A program made the position numbers and the translations under genes. The notes below the pieces were generated by a model. The model was not told the DNA's origin and ran no database searches. It worked only from the letters and a program-made list of their open reading frames with translations. From Bradyrhizobium sp. 190 (GTDB taxonomy: Bacteria > Pseudomonadota > Alphaproteobacteria > Rhizobiales > Xanthobacteraceae), in NCBI RefSeq assembly GCF_023073415.1, contig NZ_JADPJL010000070.1:1-57899 (forward strand): a DNA stretch of 57,899 nt, written 5' to 3'. Each line of letters begins with the position of its first letter. Within the stretch, counting starts at the first letter, position 1. This document shows, in pieces, positions 16,188 to 25,120 of the stretch.

Positions 16188-17573
16188 ATGGGCCTGACGC
16201 GGCGCGCGATGCTCTGGGGTACCGGCGTGCTACCTTTGCTAGCCGGCAATCTTGCCAGCAATCTCAGCTCCTCCGCAATGGCGCAGACCGCGTCAACGCC
16301 ATCCGTCGCGGCCGACATTCCGCCGGTCCTGTTCGTGCATGGCAATGGCGATCACGCAGCGCTCTGGATCACCACATTGTGGCGCATGGAATCGAACGGC
16401 GTGCCACGCGAGCGGATGCTGGCGATCAATTTCACCGATCCCCTGGCGCGCACCGACGACAGGGTCGAACAACCGAATCGCTCCTCGACCGAAGACCAGC
16501 GCCGCGAGCTCGGCGAGGCCGTCAAGGAATTGCAGCGCCGCACCGGTGTGTCTCGCATCGCACTGGTCGGCAGTTCGCGCGGCGGCAATTCGATCCGCAA
16601 TTACATCAAGAATGGCGGCGGGGCCGATATCAGTCACGCGGTGCTGTGCGGCGTTCCCAACCACGGCATCTATGAATGGGACGAGGGACTCGGCGGCGAG
16701 TTCAACGGCCGCGGCCCGTTCCTGCGCGGCCTGAACGAGGGCGAGAGCGAGGTGACGCCGGGCACGGCGTTCCTCACCTTGCGCAGCGACGGCATCGATA
16801 AATTTGCGCAACCCGATGGGCGCTTCGTCGGCAAGCCGGGCACGCCGACCGGCGTGACATCCGATGGGCCTGCGCTGAAGGGCGCGACCAATCTCGTGCT
16901 CGGTGCGCTCGATCATCGCGAGGTCGCGTTTCATCCGCGCGCGTTTCGCGAGATCTACAAATTCATTGCGGGCCAGGAGCCGTCACGCATCGCGATCGTG
17001 CCGGAAGCGGAAGTCAAACTGAGCGGGCTCGTGACGGGCACGCCGGGCGGCGTGGTCACCAACCGCCCGGTATCCGGCGCGACGGTTGAAATCTATCGCG
17101 TCTCCGCCGACACCGGCGAACGCATCGGTGGGCCGATCCATTCTTCGCAAACCGGCGCCGACGGCCGCTGGGGCCCGGCGCTGGTCGAGCCGGCCTGGTA
17201 TCTCGAGATCGTGCTGGCATCGGCCGGCTCTCCCACGACGCATCTGTATCGTTCGCCGTTCCCGCGCTCCTCCGACGTCGTGCATCTGCGCGCCGCGCGC
17301 CCGCTCGGGCCGGCCGATGCCGGTGCCGGCGCGGTGGTCCTGATGTCGCGCCCAAGGGGCTATTTCGGCCTGCCGCGGGATGTGGTGCTGATCGACGGCA
17401 AGGAGCCTAGGGACGTGAAATCCGGCGTGCCGACCGATTCGGTCACGACCTTGCGGCTTCCGGCGGAGGAGATTGGCCGCCCGGTGGTAAGCATTTTCAA
17501 TACAGAGCGAATCGTGGCGCCGGCCTGGCCCGCCTCGGAAAACCGCATTGCGATTGCCGAACTGACTTACTAG
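16188..17573 (+). CDS. Tat-exported alpha/beta hydrolase with a C-terminal beta domain
   Basis: 461 residues. A twin-arginine signal (LTRRAMLWGTG, cut near MAQ) leads into an alpha/beta hydrolase: the oxyanion segment PPVLFVHGNGDH near 47 and the nucleophile elbow GSSRGG near 133. The last 190 residues look like a beta-rich domain (VKLSGLVTGTPGG onward), perhaps a carbohydrate- or polymer-binding accessory. Esterase, lipase or polyester depolymerase are the plausible activities. The ATG at 16188 follows AGGA; an in-frame ATG at 16170 and a start codon at 16164 are possible. The gene is divergent from the MFS exporter. Confidence 0.83.
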   Translation: MGLTRRAMLWGTGVLPLLAGNLASNLSSSAMAQTASTPSVAADIPPVLFVHGNGDHAALWITTLWRMESNGVPRERMLAINFTDPLARTDDRVEQPNRSSTEDQRRELGEAVKELQRRTGVSRIALVGSSRGGNSIRNYIKNGGGADISHAVLCGVPNHGIYEWDEGLGGEFNGRGPFLRGLNEGESEVTPGTAFLTLRSDGIDKFAQPDGRFVGKPGTPTGVTSDGPALKGATNLVLGALDHREVAFHPRAFREIYKFIAGQEPSRIAIVPEAEVKLSGLVTGTPGGVVTNRPVSGATVEIYRVSADTGERIGGPIHSSQTGADGRWGPALVEPAWYLEIVLASAGSPTTHLYRSPFPRSSDVVHLRAARPLGPADAGAGAVVLMSRPRGYFGLPRDVVLIDGKEPRDVKSGVPTDSVTTLRLPAEEIGRPVVSIFNTERIVAPAWPASENRIAIAELTY

Positions 17574-17629
17574 CTAGTCTGGATCGATGCGCCCTTATGG
17601 CGCCCGGATCGAAAGACATAGTCTTGGCA

Positions 17630-17702
17630 GTAGCCCGCGTGAGCGCAGCGATATGCGGGGCTTTGGCAGGATCCCGGATATCGCTGCGCTCATCCGGGCT
17701 AC
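17630..17702. repeat. Palindromic dispersed repeat before the P450 gene
   Basis: Arms of about 30 bp (GTAGCCCGCGTGAGCGCAGC and its near-complement ending GCTCATCCGGGCTAC) fold around a 9-base loop. This is a common type of extragenic palindrome in bradyrhizobia, recognised from memory. It ends 14 bases before the P450 start, so it sits in the leader or promoter. Confidence 0.8.
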
Positions 17703-17715
17703 GAAAGTGGCACCC

Positions 17716-19101
17716 ATGACCATAGCCGAAGCCTACGACATGCCGGCCGCGCGCGCGCCGCTGGTGCCGCCAAGCCCACCTCGGGCCCCCGACGACATGA
17801 CGGTGTTCGGGCGGATGAAGGCGATCCGCATTAGTCCGATCGGTAGCTGGGGCCAGCGTGCCTATGAGGAAGATATCGTCCAGAGCCGCTTCCTCGGGCG
17901 CAACACTTTCATCCTCAACACGCCTGACGCGATCAAGCACGTGCTGGTCGACAATTACGAAAACTATACAAGGACGCCGGTCGGCATCCGCGTGCTGCGT
18001 CCGATTCTCGGCCAAGGCCTGCTGATTGCCGAAGGACGCGCGTGGAAACACCAGCGCCGAACGCTGGCGCCGGCCTTCACGCCGCGCGCGGTCTCGACGC
18101 TCGTTCCGCACATGTTGGCGGCGACCGACGAGACGGTCGCCAAGCTCAGGGCGGCCAGCAACGCGCCCGTCGACCTGCGCGAGGCGATGCAGCGGATGAC
18201 GCTGGAAATCGCCGGCCGCACCATGTTCTCGTTCGGAATGGATCGGCACGGCGCCGCGTTGCGCGACTTCGTGATGGAGTATGGCGAGCGGCTGGCGCAT
18301 CCGCATTTTCTCGATCTGCTGCTGCCGCTCGGCTGGCCGAGCCCGCAGGATCTCTCCCGCGCCCGTTTTCGCAAGCGCTGGACGGCGTTCGTCGGCATGC
18401 TGATGGCCGAGCGCCGCGCCGCCGGCAAGAACGAGGGCGCACCGGCGCGCGACCTGTTCGACCTGATGGGTGAGGCGCGCGATCCGGAAACCGGTGAGGC
18501 CTTCACCGACGATCAGCTCGGCGATCAGATCGCGACGATGATTCTCGCCGGCCACGAGACGACGGCCACGGCGCTGTTCTGGGCGCTGTACCTTCTGGCG
18601 CTTGATCCTGCGATCCAGCAGGACGTCGCGACGGAGGTGGAGGGTGCAACCGTAGACGGCACGCTCGATATCGAGCGGCTGAAATTCACCCGCGCGGTGA
18701 TCGATGAAACCATGCGGCTCTATCCGCCGGCGTTCCTGATCGCGCGTGCGGCAGGCGCCCCGGACACGATTGCGGGTCTGCCGGTCAAGAAGAAGGACAT
18801 CATCCTGATCGCGCCGTGGCTGTTGCATCGGCACGAAAAGCTCTGGCGCGATCCGAACGCGTTCATCCCGTCCCGTTTCATGACCGGCACGCCGCCCGAT
18901 CGCTTCGCCTATCTGCCGTTCGGTGTCGGCGCGCGCGTCTGCATCGGCGCGCATTTCGCGCTGGTCGAAGCAACGCTGGCGCTGGCGAAGATGATCGGCG
19001 CGTTTCATGTCGGCCTGGTCGACAAGGAGCCGGTGATGCCGATCGGCGTGGTAACGACGCAGCCCGACCGTTCGCCGATGTTTGCCATCACGCCCCGGTA
19101 G
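17716..19101 (+). CDS. Cytochrome P450 monooxygenase
   Basis: 461 residues with every P450 signature: the I-helix oxygen motif AGHETTA near 278, the K-helix ETMRL (ExxR) near 332, and the heme-ligand loop FGVGARVCIG with Cys near 409. The N-terminus has no membrane anchor, so it is soluble, as in most bacterial P450s. It needs a ferredoxin and reductase, neither of which is encoded nearby. The sequence style (AWKHQRRTLAPAF, YPPAFLIAR) resembles the CYP4/CYP102-like clan that often hydroxylates fatty acids or alkanes; that is an inference. The ATG at 17716 is the first in frame giving a sensible N-terminus; 43 upstream codons overlap a repeat. Confidence 0.95.
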   Translation: MTIAEAYDMPAARAPLVPPSPPRAPDDMTVFGRMKAIRISPIGSWGQRAYEEDIVQSRFLGRNTFILNTPDAIKHVLVDNYENYTRTPVGIRVLRPILGQGLLIAEGRAWKHQRRTLAPAFTPRAVSTLVPHMLAATDETVAKLRAASNAPVDLREAMQRMTLEIAGRTMFSFGMDRHGAALRDFVMEYGERLAHPHFLDLLLPLGWPSPQDLSRARFRKRWTAFVGMLMAERRAAGKNEGAPARDLFDLMGEARDPETGEAFTDDQLGDQIATMILAGHETTATALFWALYLLALDPAIQQDVATEVEGATVDGTLDIERLKFTRAVIDETMRLYPPAFLIARAAGAPDTIAGLPVKKKDIILIAPWLLHRHEKLWRDPNAFIPSRFMTGTPPDRFAYLPFGVGARVCIGAHFALVEATLALAKMIGAFHVGLVDKEPVMPIGVVTTQPDRSPMFAITPR

Positions 19102-19206
19102 TATTTTTTTGATCAGCCTGGCTTGCCCGTTAGCGCGAAGAAAACGCGTCAAACAAGGAAGAGCACCTTGCGAAGCGGGCTTGGGAACGTCATCTAGGTC
19201 ATCACC

Positions 19207-20616
19207 ATGAGCGATACCCAGGCCCAGTTCTCTGTTCTGCGGCAGACCGCTGATCTAGCGGTGGTCGACGCCATCTCGCAATTGATCGCAAAGGGCGAGG
19301 ATCGGGATCTCAACCGGATCAACCTGCTGGATTTTGCCGCAAGGTACGGGCTTGACGAGGAAAAGGTCATCTCGGCCTTTCTGCATTCGGCGCGGCTCGG
19401 GCTGTTCGATCTCAGCTGGAATGTCCTGTGCCCCGGCTGTGGTGGCGTGCTCGGTGCGCACAACACCCTGAAATCGCTTCGGCACGACGACTACAATTGC
19501 GCGTTATGCGCTCAGGGCTATGAGGCATCCGTCGACGACCGCGTGGAGGTTTCCTTCACCGTCAGTCCCCGCGTCAGGCGTATCGCGGCGCATGATCCCA
19601 ATACGTTGCCGATCTGGGAATATAACCGCCAGATGTTCTGGAGCTCGGGGATGGACCTGAGCGAGGAATCGATCACGCGGCTGGTCGACGAGGTTTCGCT
19701 CGAGGCCATCGAGCTGCCGGCGGGCGAAAAGGCGGTGCTGTCGCTGCAGTTGCCCAATCAGTTCGTGATCGTGTTCGAGCCGGTAACGCATTCGGCGCAT
19801 TTTCTGGATATCCAGGGCGAGCCGACCCGCGAGCGCCAGCAGTTTTCCATCGTCTTCAACAAGCTGCACGCGCCGACCGGCACGACCGTGATGCGTCCCG
19901 GGCCGCTGCGGCTATCTCTCGAAAACCAGACCGACCACCGGGTGCTGCCCGCGGTCTGGATCGCCAACGATACGCTCCACGAGCTGCTCGGCAAGCGCAA
20001 GCCGATCCTGACCGCCAAGCGGATGCTGTCCAACCAGACTTTTCGCGACGTCTTCAAGGCGGATAACCTCAATGTCGATCAACGCCTCAAGATCACCTCG
20101 CTGACGTTCCTGTTCACCGATCTGAAAGGCTCCACCGCGCTTTATGAAAGGGTCGGCGATCTCGCCGCATTCGATCTGGTGCGCGCGCATTTCCATGCGC
20201 TGCTCGAAATCATCGCGTCCGAGAAGGGCGCGGTCGTGAAGACGATCGGCGACGCCGTGATGGCGACCTTCATCCGGCCGGAACATGCGATCGTTGCCGG
20301 ATTGCGCATGCGTGCGGCGATGGCTGAGCTCAATGCCGCGCGCAGCAGGGAGGATCTGATCGTCAAGATCGGTATCCACGAAGGCCCGTGCCTTGCGGTG
20401 ATGCTCAACGAGCGGCAGGATTATTTCGGCCAGACCGTCAACATCGCATCGCGTGTGCAGAGCCTGTCGACCTCGCAAGAGATCCACATCACCGGACCTG
20501 TGATCGAATCGCCGGCGGTCGCTACGATCCTTCAGAAGCAGGCGATCAGGCCGATCCAGAAGGAAGCCGCGCTGCGCGGCATCGCCGACAAGATCGTGGT
20601 GTACGAGATACCGTGA
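19207..20616 (+). CDS. Class III adenylate/guanylate cyclase with an N-terminal zinc-ribbon domain (DUF5939-type)
   Basis: 469 residues. Residues 1-285 form a sensor-like region of the DUF5939 type containing a CPGC...CALC zinc ribbon (about 76-101). The cyclase domain follows: first metal Asp in LFTDLKGST near 304, the adenine-selecting Lys in VVKTIGDAV near 344, the second Asp in the same motif, and Asn/Arg in TVNIASR near 413. All catalytic residues needed for cAMP formation are present. The ATG at 19207 is preceded by TAGGTC. It converges on the cupredoxin gene with a 3-base gap and a hairpin that spans both stops. Confidence 0.93.
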   Translation: MSDTQAQFSVLRQTADLAVVDAISQLIAKGEDRDLNRINLLDFAARYGLDEEKVISAFLHSARLGLFDLSWNVLCPGCGGVLGAHNTLKSLRHDDYNCALCAQGYEASVDDRVEVSFTVSPRVRRIAAHDPNTLPIWEYNRQMFWSSGMDLSEESITRLVDEVSLEAIELPAGEKAVLSLQLPNQFVIVFEPVTHSAHFLDIQGEPTRERQQFSIVFNKLHAPTGTTVMRPGPLRLSLENQTDHRVLPAVWIANDTLHELLGKRKPILTAKRMLSNQTFRDVFKADNLNVDQRLKITSLTFLFTDLKGSTALYERVGDLAAFDLVRAHFHALLEIIASEKGAVVKTIGDAVMATFIRPEHAIVAGLRMRAAMAELNAARSREDLIVKIGIHEGPCLAVMLNERQDYFGQTVNIASRVQSLSTSQEIHITGPVIESPAVATILQKQAIRPIQKEAALRGIADKIVVYEIP

Positions 20617-20632
20617 TCGCTACTCGATCACG
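20612..20632. terminator. Hairpin spanning both stop codons of convergent genes
   Basis: CGTGATCG and its exact complement surround CTACT. The stem includes the end of the cyclase gene and the end of the cupredoxin gene. There is no T run, so its strength as a terminator is uncertain. Confidence 0.45.
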
Positions 20633-21096
20633 ATCTCGCCGGTCATGCCGAGTTCGGCGTGGGTCTTGCCGTCGCTGGTCTTGATGTCGCAGCGCAGGTC
20701 GCTGGCACGGCCCGCCGCGATCGGCACCAGCCACCATTCGGCGGATTGTCCCGGATAGACCTCGATCTCGCGGATCGCGCCCTTGAATTCGGCGAGCGTC
20801 ACGGCCTTGCCGTTTTGCTGCTGCGTCACCTGCACCTTGCGCGTGAACACCATCTGCGAGAACGCATGCGAGGTGAAGTAATGCGGATCGCTGCTCGTGT
20901 TGCGCAGGATCAGCTTGTAGAGCTTGCCGGTTTCAAACTTCAGTTGCTTCGGCCCGAATTCGTGTTTGCCGGGCGAGCCGAGATCGACCGTCACCTCGAT
21001 CGGCGTCTGCCTCGACAGGTCGCCCGCCGCCAGCGCAGCTCCCGAAGCTACTCCCAACACGACGGCAGCACCCAGTGCGAAGCGGAAGGTGGTCAT
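20620..21096 (-). CDS. Periplasmic cupredoxin-like copper protein
   Basis: 158 residues. A signal peptide (FRFALGAAVVLGVASGAALA, cut before AGD) is followed by a plastocyanin-like fold. The type-1 copper ligands appear as a His in DPHYFTSH near 77 and a C-terminal C-x8-H-x4-M (CDIKTSDGKTHAELGM) near 134-149. Electron transfer or periplasmic copper/iron handling is the likely role. The ATG at 21096 follows AAAGGA; the open frame continues upstream without support. A 21-bp Fur-like palindrome lies 51 bases upstream, suggesting control by iron or manganese. Confidence 0.85.
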   Translation of the reverse strand: MTTFRFALGAAVVLGVASGAALAAGDLSRQTPIEVTVDLGSPGKHEFGPKQLKFETGKLYKLILRNTSSDPHYFTSHAFSQMVFTRKVQVTQQQNGKAVTLAEFKGAIREIEVYPGQSAEWWLVPIAAGRASDLRCDIKTSDGKTHAELGMTGEIVIE

Positions 21097-21471
21097 GTTC
21101 GTTTCCTTTGAAAAATCGCTTGCTGGAACAATGGGTTCACCATTAATGCAAATGCGAATGATTTGCAATTGGATATCGACCTCGCTGCCTGCGGCGAATC
21201 GCGCAACCAGCCTCTGGCCGGCCGCGTCCTCCGAAGGAGGCTAGGTTTCGCGCGTTGAACCGACGCCTCCGGGCTCCGACCCAACAGGAAGCGAAGGCTC
21301 GGCAGACCGCTACGACCGTTGCGGGCGCTGCCCGATGTTCGCAGATGTTTCAGTCAACGTGACGTCGATTTAATCTGCCTGCACCGTGAGGCAGGCATCG
21401 CATGGATTGCGGAGGCCAAATCTTCGACCCATATTCGCTGAACAGCTTCCACGATTCTTGCAGGTAGATTG
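21097..21471. other. Divergent promoter region, 375 bp
   Basis: It lies between the cupredoxin and TerB-like genes. It holds the Fur-like palindrome (21147-21167) and a small CCTCC-GAA-GGAGG hairpin at about 21228-21240. No coding frame looks real. Confidence 0.55.
21147..21167. promoter_or_regulatory. Fur/Mur-like palindrome TGCAAAT-N7-ATTTGCA
   Basis: A perfect 7-1-7-sized arrangement of arms (7-base arms, 7-base centre) in an AT-rich patch 51-71 bases upstream of the cupredoxin ATG. Alphaproteobacterial Fur/Mur sites have arms of this kind (established in outline; not checked against a matrix). Confidence 0.65.
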
Positions 21472-21978
21472 ATGCTCGACGGACTGCGCCAATTCATTGC
21501 CGACATCGTTGCGCCCAGTGCGGATTCGGATCTCGCGTTCGACGACACCGGGTATCGCCTGGCGGCGACCGCGCTGCTGGTTCACGTCGCCTCGCTCGAT
21601 GGCGAGCCGACCGCGTCTGAGAAGCGCAAACTACACAGCCTGATCGAGAGCCGCTTCAAGCTAGATCCCGGCAAGGCAGATCAATTGATCGCGCAGGCGA
21701 CCCGGGCCGAAGGCGAGGCAGTCGATCTCTATCGTTTCACCAGCGTCATCATGCGTTCGGTCAACGAGGAAGGCCGGCTCCGCATCATCGAGATGATGTG
21801 GGAAGTGGTATACGCCGACGGCCAGGTCAGCGAGTTCGAGGATAATGTCGTCTGGCGCGCGGCTGATCTGCTCGGTATTTCATCGCGCGACCGGATCGAT
21901 CTCAAGCACAAGGTGGCGGAGCAGCGGCAACAGGCCTCTTCCGTGGGCACGCCGAAAGCCGAAGACGCGGCGATGTGA
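21472..21978 (+). CDS. TerB-like (tellurite resistance TerB family) protein
   Basis: 168 residues, all helical and cytoplasmic. Two TerB-type half motifs are seen: AATALLVHVASLDGEPTASE near 34-53 and IEMMWEVVYADGQVSEFED near 105-123, both with the acidic DGE/DGQ loops typical of the family, which may bind metal. TerB proteins are linked to stress at the membrane, but these stand-alone COG4103-type members have no settled function. The ATG at 21472 follows AGGT and directly follows an in-frame TTG at 21469. Confidence 0.85.
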   Translation: MLDGLRQFIADIVAPSADSDLAFDDTGYRLAATALLVHVASLDGEPTASEKRKLHSLIESRFKLDPGKADQLIAQATRAEGEAVDLYRFTSVIMRSVNEEGRLRIIEMMWEVVYADGQVSEFEDNVVWRAADLLGISSRDRIDLKHKVAEQRQQASSVGTPKAEDAAM

Positions 21979-22207
21979 CAATGAGCTGCGCAGCCGCGCA
22001 TCATTGCAGATGACGAAATTTTAATGTGCTGTGCAATCGGCTACGATAACGCGCGATAAGCCTGAAAATATAGAGACTTCAGCGCGTGGCGCACGCGGGT
22101 CCGCATGGCGCCATGTTCAGGGGATGGCTTGCGCCACACCGCGCGCCTATGCTCTCGTTCCCGTGCTGACGGCATAACCTTGAATTGATTTTTAAGAGCA
22201 TTCAATC

Positions 22208-22987
22208 GTGACCGAGCGTGTGACGCTGATTACCGGTGCATCGGCGGGCATAGGCACCGAGCTGGCGCGCGTTTTTGCATCGAAGGGTCATCGCGTGGCG
22301 CTGGTGGCGCGGCGCGCCGATCGCCTGGAAGCGCTGGCCAGCGAAATCAAGACGGCGGGCGGCGCGGCGCCGATCGTCATTCCCTGTGACCTTGCGCAAC
22401 CCGACTGCGGCGACAGGATTGCCGAGGCCTTGACCGCCTCCGGCGTAGAGGTCGAATACATCGTCAACAATGCCGGATTCGGCGTGTTCGGCAGAGCGAT
22501 CCAGCGCGATCGCTCCAATCAGCTGGAGATAATCGCTGTCAACATCCGCGCGCTGACCGATCTGTCACTGCGGTTTTCCGATCACCTGATCCGCAATCGC
22601 GGCGGCCTTCTCAATGTCGGCTCGATCGCGGGCTTTCTGCCGGGCCCGGGAATGGCGGTCTATTACGCGTCCAAGGCCTATGTGCTGTCGTTCACCGAAG
22701 CCATGCGCGCAGAACTGGCACCACATGGCGTGCGCGTGACGGTGTTGTGTCCCGGTCCCGTGCCGTCGGAATTTCAGGCGCGCGCCGGATTTAGACCCGG
22801 TTTTGATTCAGCGATCCTCAACGTTTCGCCGGCCGATGTCGCGCGGCAGGCCTACAGCGGATTGATGGCGAATAAGCGGGCAGTGTTGCCTGGTTTGGGC
22901 ATCAAGATCGTGCCGTTCCTGCTCCGGCTGTTTCCGCGCTCCTTTATCCTCGGAGCGGTTGGCCGCTTCCAGCTCCGCCAGCGCTAA
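22208..22987 (+). CDS. Short-chain dehydrogenase/reductase (SDR)
   Basis: 259 residues, a classical SDR. The NAD(P)-binding motif TGASAGIG is near 9-16, VNNAG near 87-91, the catalytic Ser in NVGSIAGF near 139, and YYASK (Tyr-x3-Lys) near 152-156. An Arg pair after the second strand (ARRADR) favours NADPH. The C-terminus (IVPFLLRLFPRSF) is hydrophobic and could associate with membrane. The start is GTG at 22208, chosen because the first beta strand follows at once. The substrate is unknown; no operon partner is nearby. Confidence 0.92.
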   Translation: MTERVTLITGASAGIGTELARVFASKGHRVALVARRADRLEALASEIKTAGGAAPIVIPCDLAQPDCGDRIAEALTASGVEVEYIVNNAGFGVFGRAIQRDRSNQLEIIAVNIRALTDLSLRFSDHLIRNRGGLLNVGSIAGFLPGPGMAVYYASKAYVLSFTEAMRAELAPHGVRVTVLCPGPVPSEFQARAGFRPGFDSAILNVSPADVARQAYSGLMANKRAVLPGLGIKIVPFLLRLFPRSFILGAVGRFQLRQR

Positions 22988-23152
22988 AAAATCCCGGGTT
23001 TTTGCGGGGCCAAAGCCTGTTCGCACCGCGGTCGGACGCGCTGACCGCATCTGGCCCGCGGTTTGCTTACATTTTTGGATGTGTGCGTGAACTCACGCGA
23101 AATTAAGAGTCACCTAGGTATGGTTTCGGTGTGAGGTACCTGAGCAACGCTG

Positions 23153-23953
23153 ATGTCGTTCCGGTCGAACAATAATCACGAAAACGTGCTGCCCTTTCCG
23201 GGCCGACGCACGGTGGGGGCGACTGACCCCACGCCGCTGCCACCGGTCCTGATCGTTCTCCATCAGGAAACCTCGACGCCGGGCCGCGTCGGCAATGCGC
23301 TGCGGGCGCTCGGCCACCCCCTCGACATCAGGCGTCCGCGGTTCGGCGATCCCCTGCCGGAAACACTGGACCGGCATGCCGGCGCGGTCATATTCGGCGG
23401 CCCGATGAGCGCCAACGACTCCGACGACTATGTCCGCCGCGAAATCGATTGGATCGAAGTTCCCCTGCGTGAGCAGCGGCCGTTTCTCGGCATCTGCCTC
23501 GGCGCGCAGATGCTTGCCAAACAATTAGGCGCGCAGGTCGCGCCGCATCATGAAGGCCGGGTCGAGGTCGGCTACTATCCGATCCGCCCAACGGAGGCCG
23601 GACATGCGCTATGCCCGGACTGGCCGGAGCGCGTCTACCACTGGCACGGCGAAGGATTTCAACTGCCTCGCGGCGCAAAACTGCTCGCCGAAGGCGACGA
23701 CTTTCCGGTGCAGGCGTATCAGCACGATCATGCGTTCGGCTTCCAGTTTCATCCTGATGTGACCTACGCCATGATGCACCGCTGGACCACGCGCGGGTGC
23801 GTCCGCATGGATTCGCCGGGTGCGCAGCCGCGTCACCTTCATTTCGAAGGCCGCGCGGCGCACGACGTGATCGAGCGGGCGTGGTTGAAGAATTTCATTG
23901 CAGGCTGGATCGGGCGAGCGCCGCGCGCGATCATGCTGGATGCCGCCGAATAG
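23153..23953 (+). CDS. Class I glutamine amidotransferase-like protein
   Basis: 266 residues. The domain has the oxyanion/nucleophile loop GICLGAQML with Cys near 116 and a late FQFHPD motif near 198. In standard class I amidotransferases the latter reads HPE, so the third member of the Cys-His-Glu triad is Asp here. Proteins of this stand-alone type (GuaA N-domain-like) are often annotated GMP synthase-like; some act on gamma-glutamyl compounds. The first 25 residues are a hydrophilic extension. The ATG at 23153 is accepted though the ribosome site (GAGG, about 18 bases upstream) is weak. Confidence 0.87.
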   Translation: MSFRSNNNHENVLPFPGRRTVGATDPTPLPPVLIVLHQETSTPGRVGNALRALGHPLDIRRPRFGDPLPETLDRHAGAVIFGGPMSANDSDDYVRREIDWIEVPLREQRPFLGICLGAQMLAKQLGAQVAPHHEGRVEVGYYPIRPTEAGHALCPDWPERVYHWHGEGFQLPRGAKLLAEGDDFPVQAYQHDHAFGFQFHPDVTYAMMHRWTTRGCVRMDSPGAQPRHLHFEGRAAHDVIERAWLKNFIAGWIGRAPRAIMLDAAE

Positions 23954-24060
23954 CCGCCACGCGGAATTTTATCCGTGCCTGCGAGCATCTTTCAAAATTC
24001 CTGGATGTGATAGAGTCGCTATCTGAAGCCTGCGGATATCAGCGGGCGAAGGGAGGCGAC

Positions 24061-24177
24061 ATGACCGGCGACGAGTTTGCATCGCTCCTCAGTGATTTCA
24101 CGCGATCGGCGGAGTCAGGCGATGGCGCGCGCTTCGCCAACCATTTCACCGAAGGCTCGCGCGCGAAACGTCAATGA
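24061..24177 (+). pseudogene. Remnant of an NTF2/SnoaL-like gene (N-terminal 30 residues)
   Basis: A 38-codon frame starts MTGDEFASLLSDFTRSAESG and reaches HFTEG, which closely resembles the first helices of small NTF2-like proteins that sit beside crotonase genes in bradyrhizobia (from memory). After HFTEG the frame runs into unrelated codons and a TGA, so about 100 residues are missing. A good GGGAGG site lies just before its ATG (about 24050). The loss looks like a deletion that joined the fragment to the leader of the crotonase gene. Confidence 0.6.
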
Positions 24178-24199
24178 TAAGAACAACAGGGAGGTCGCG

Positions 24200-25012
24200 G
24201 TGAACTATCAGCATATTCTCTACGAGGTCAGCGACAAGATCGCGACCATCACGCTCAACCGGCCCGACCGCATGAATGCGTGGACCGCGACCATGGAGCG
24301 CGACGTGCGCCATGCGATGGAGGCGGCGGCCGGTGATGACAACGTCCGCGTCATCGTGCTCACCGGCGCCGGTCGCGCCTTCTGCGCCGGCGCCGATATG
24401 GAAGCCTTGCAGGCCATCGATCCCAGCGAAATCAGGCGCGGCGAGAACACGCCATCGTTCGACATGAACCGGCGGGCGGACTGGCAGACGCGCTATGCTT
24501 ATTATCCGGCGATCCCAAAGCCCGTGATCGGCATGCTGAACGGCGCCACCGCCGGCATCGGCCTCGTCCATGCGCTCTATTGCGACCTGCGTTTTGCCGC
24601 CGACAACACCGTCTTCACCACCTCGTTCGCGCGCCGCGGGCTGATTGCCGAGCACGGCATCAGCTGGATGCTGCCGCGCATCGTCGGCCACGCCAACGCG
24701 CTCGATCTCCTGATGTCCGCGCGGCGGGTCTCAAGCGAGGAGGCGCTGCGGATCGGGCTGGTCAACCGGCTCTATCCGCCGGACCAGTTGCGCGAGCAGA
24801 CCTATGCCTATGCGCGGGATCTGGCCGATTTCGTCTCGCCGAGTGCGATTTCGGTGATCAAGCGGCAGCTCTACGACGTGCCGTTCCAGACGCTCGCCGA
24901 GGCCACCATCGAGGCCAACCGCGAAATGCAGATCGCGCTGAAGGGGAGTGATTTCCGCGAGGGTGTGGCGAGTTTTGTGGAGAAGAGGCCGCCGAAGTTT
25001 ACGGGGAAGTGA
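24200..25012 (+). CDS. Enoyl-CoA hydratase/isomerase (crotonase) family enzyme
   Basis: 270 residues. Crotonase motifs are GAGRAFCAGADM near 56-67 (first oxyanion NH) and NGATAGIGLVHALYCDLRFA near 113-132 (second). It therefore handles an acyl-CoA thioester. At the usual catalytic Glu positions the sequence reads AEHGISWMLPR, with Glu near 154. The exact reaction is not evident. The start is GTG at 24200 with AGGGAGG ahead of it; the open frame extends upstream into the remnant gene. The mix of crotonase and NTF2-like remnant suggests a former two-gene unit. Confidence 0.9.
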   Translation: MNYQHILYEVSDKIATITLNRPDRMNAWTATMERDVRHAMEAAAGDDNVRVIVLTGAGRAFCAGADMEALQAIDPSEIRRGENTPSFDMNRRADWQTRYAYYPAIPKPVIGMLNGATAGIGLVHALYCDLRFAADNTVFTTSFARRGLIAEHGISWMLPRIVGHANALDLLMSARRVSSEEALRIGLVNRLYPPDQLREQTYAYARDLADFVSPSAISVIKRQLYDVPFQTLAEATIEANREMQIALKGSDFREGVASFVEKRPPKFTGK

Positions 25013-25057
25013 TTGCTTGCGGGTCCAGCCCGTCGTCGCCCTTCGGGCTATGCCGGG

Positions 25058-25120
25058 CACCACGCTTCACCCTTCGGGCTCTTGCGTGGCTGTGCCACGC
25101 GTAGCCCGAAGGGCGAAGCG

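Noticed and set aside
17497..19152. 551-codon minus-strand open frame opposite the P450
   Set aside because: The P450 has every signature motif. The antisense frame is Arg-rich and without motifs.
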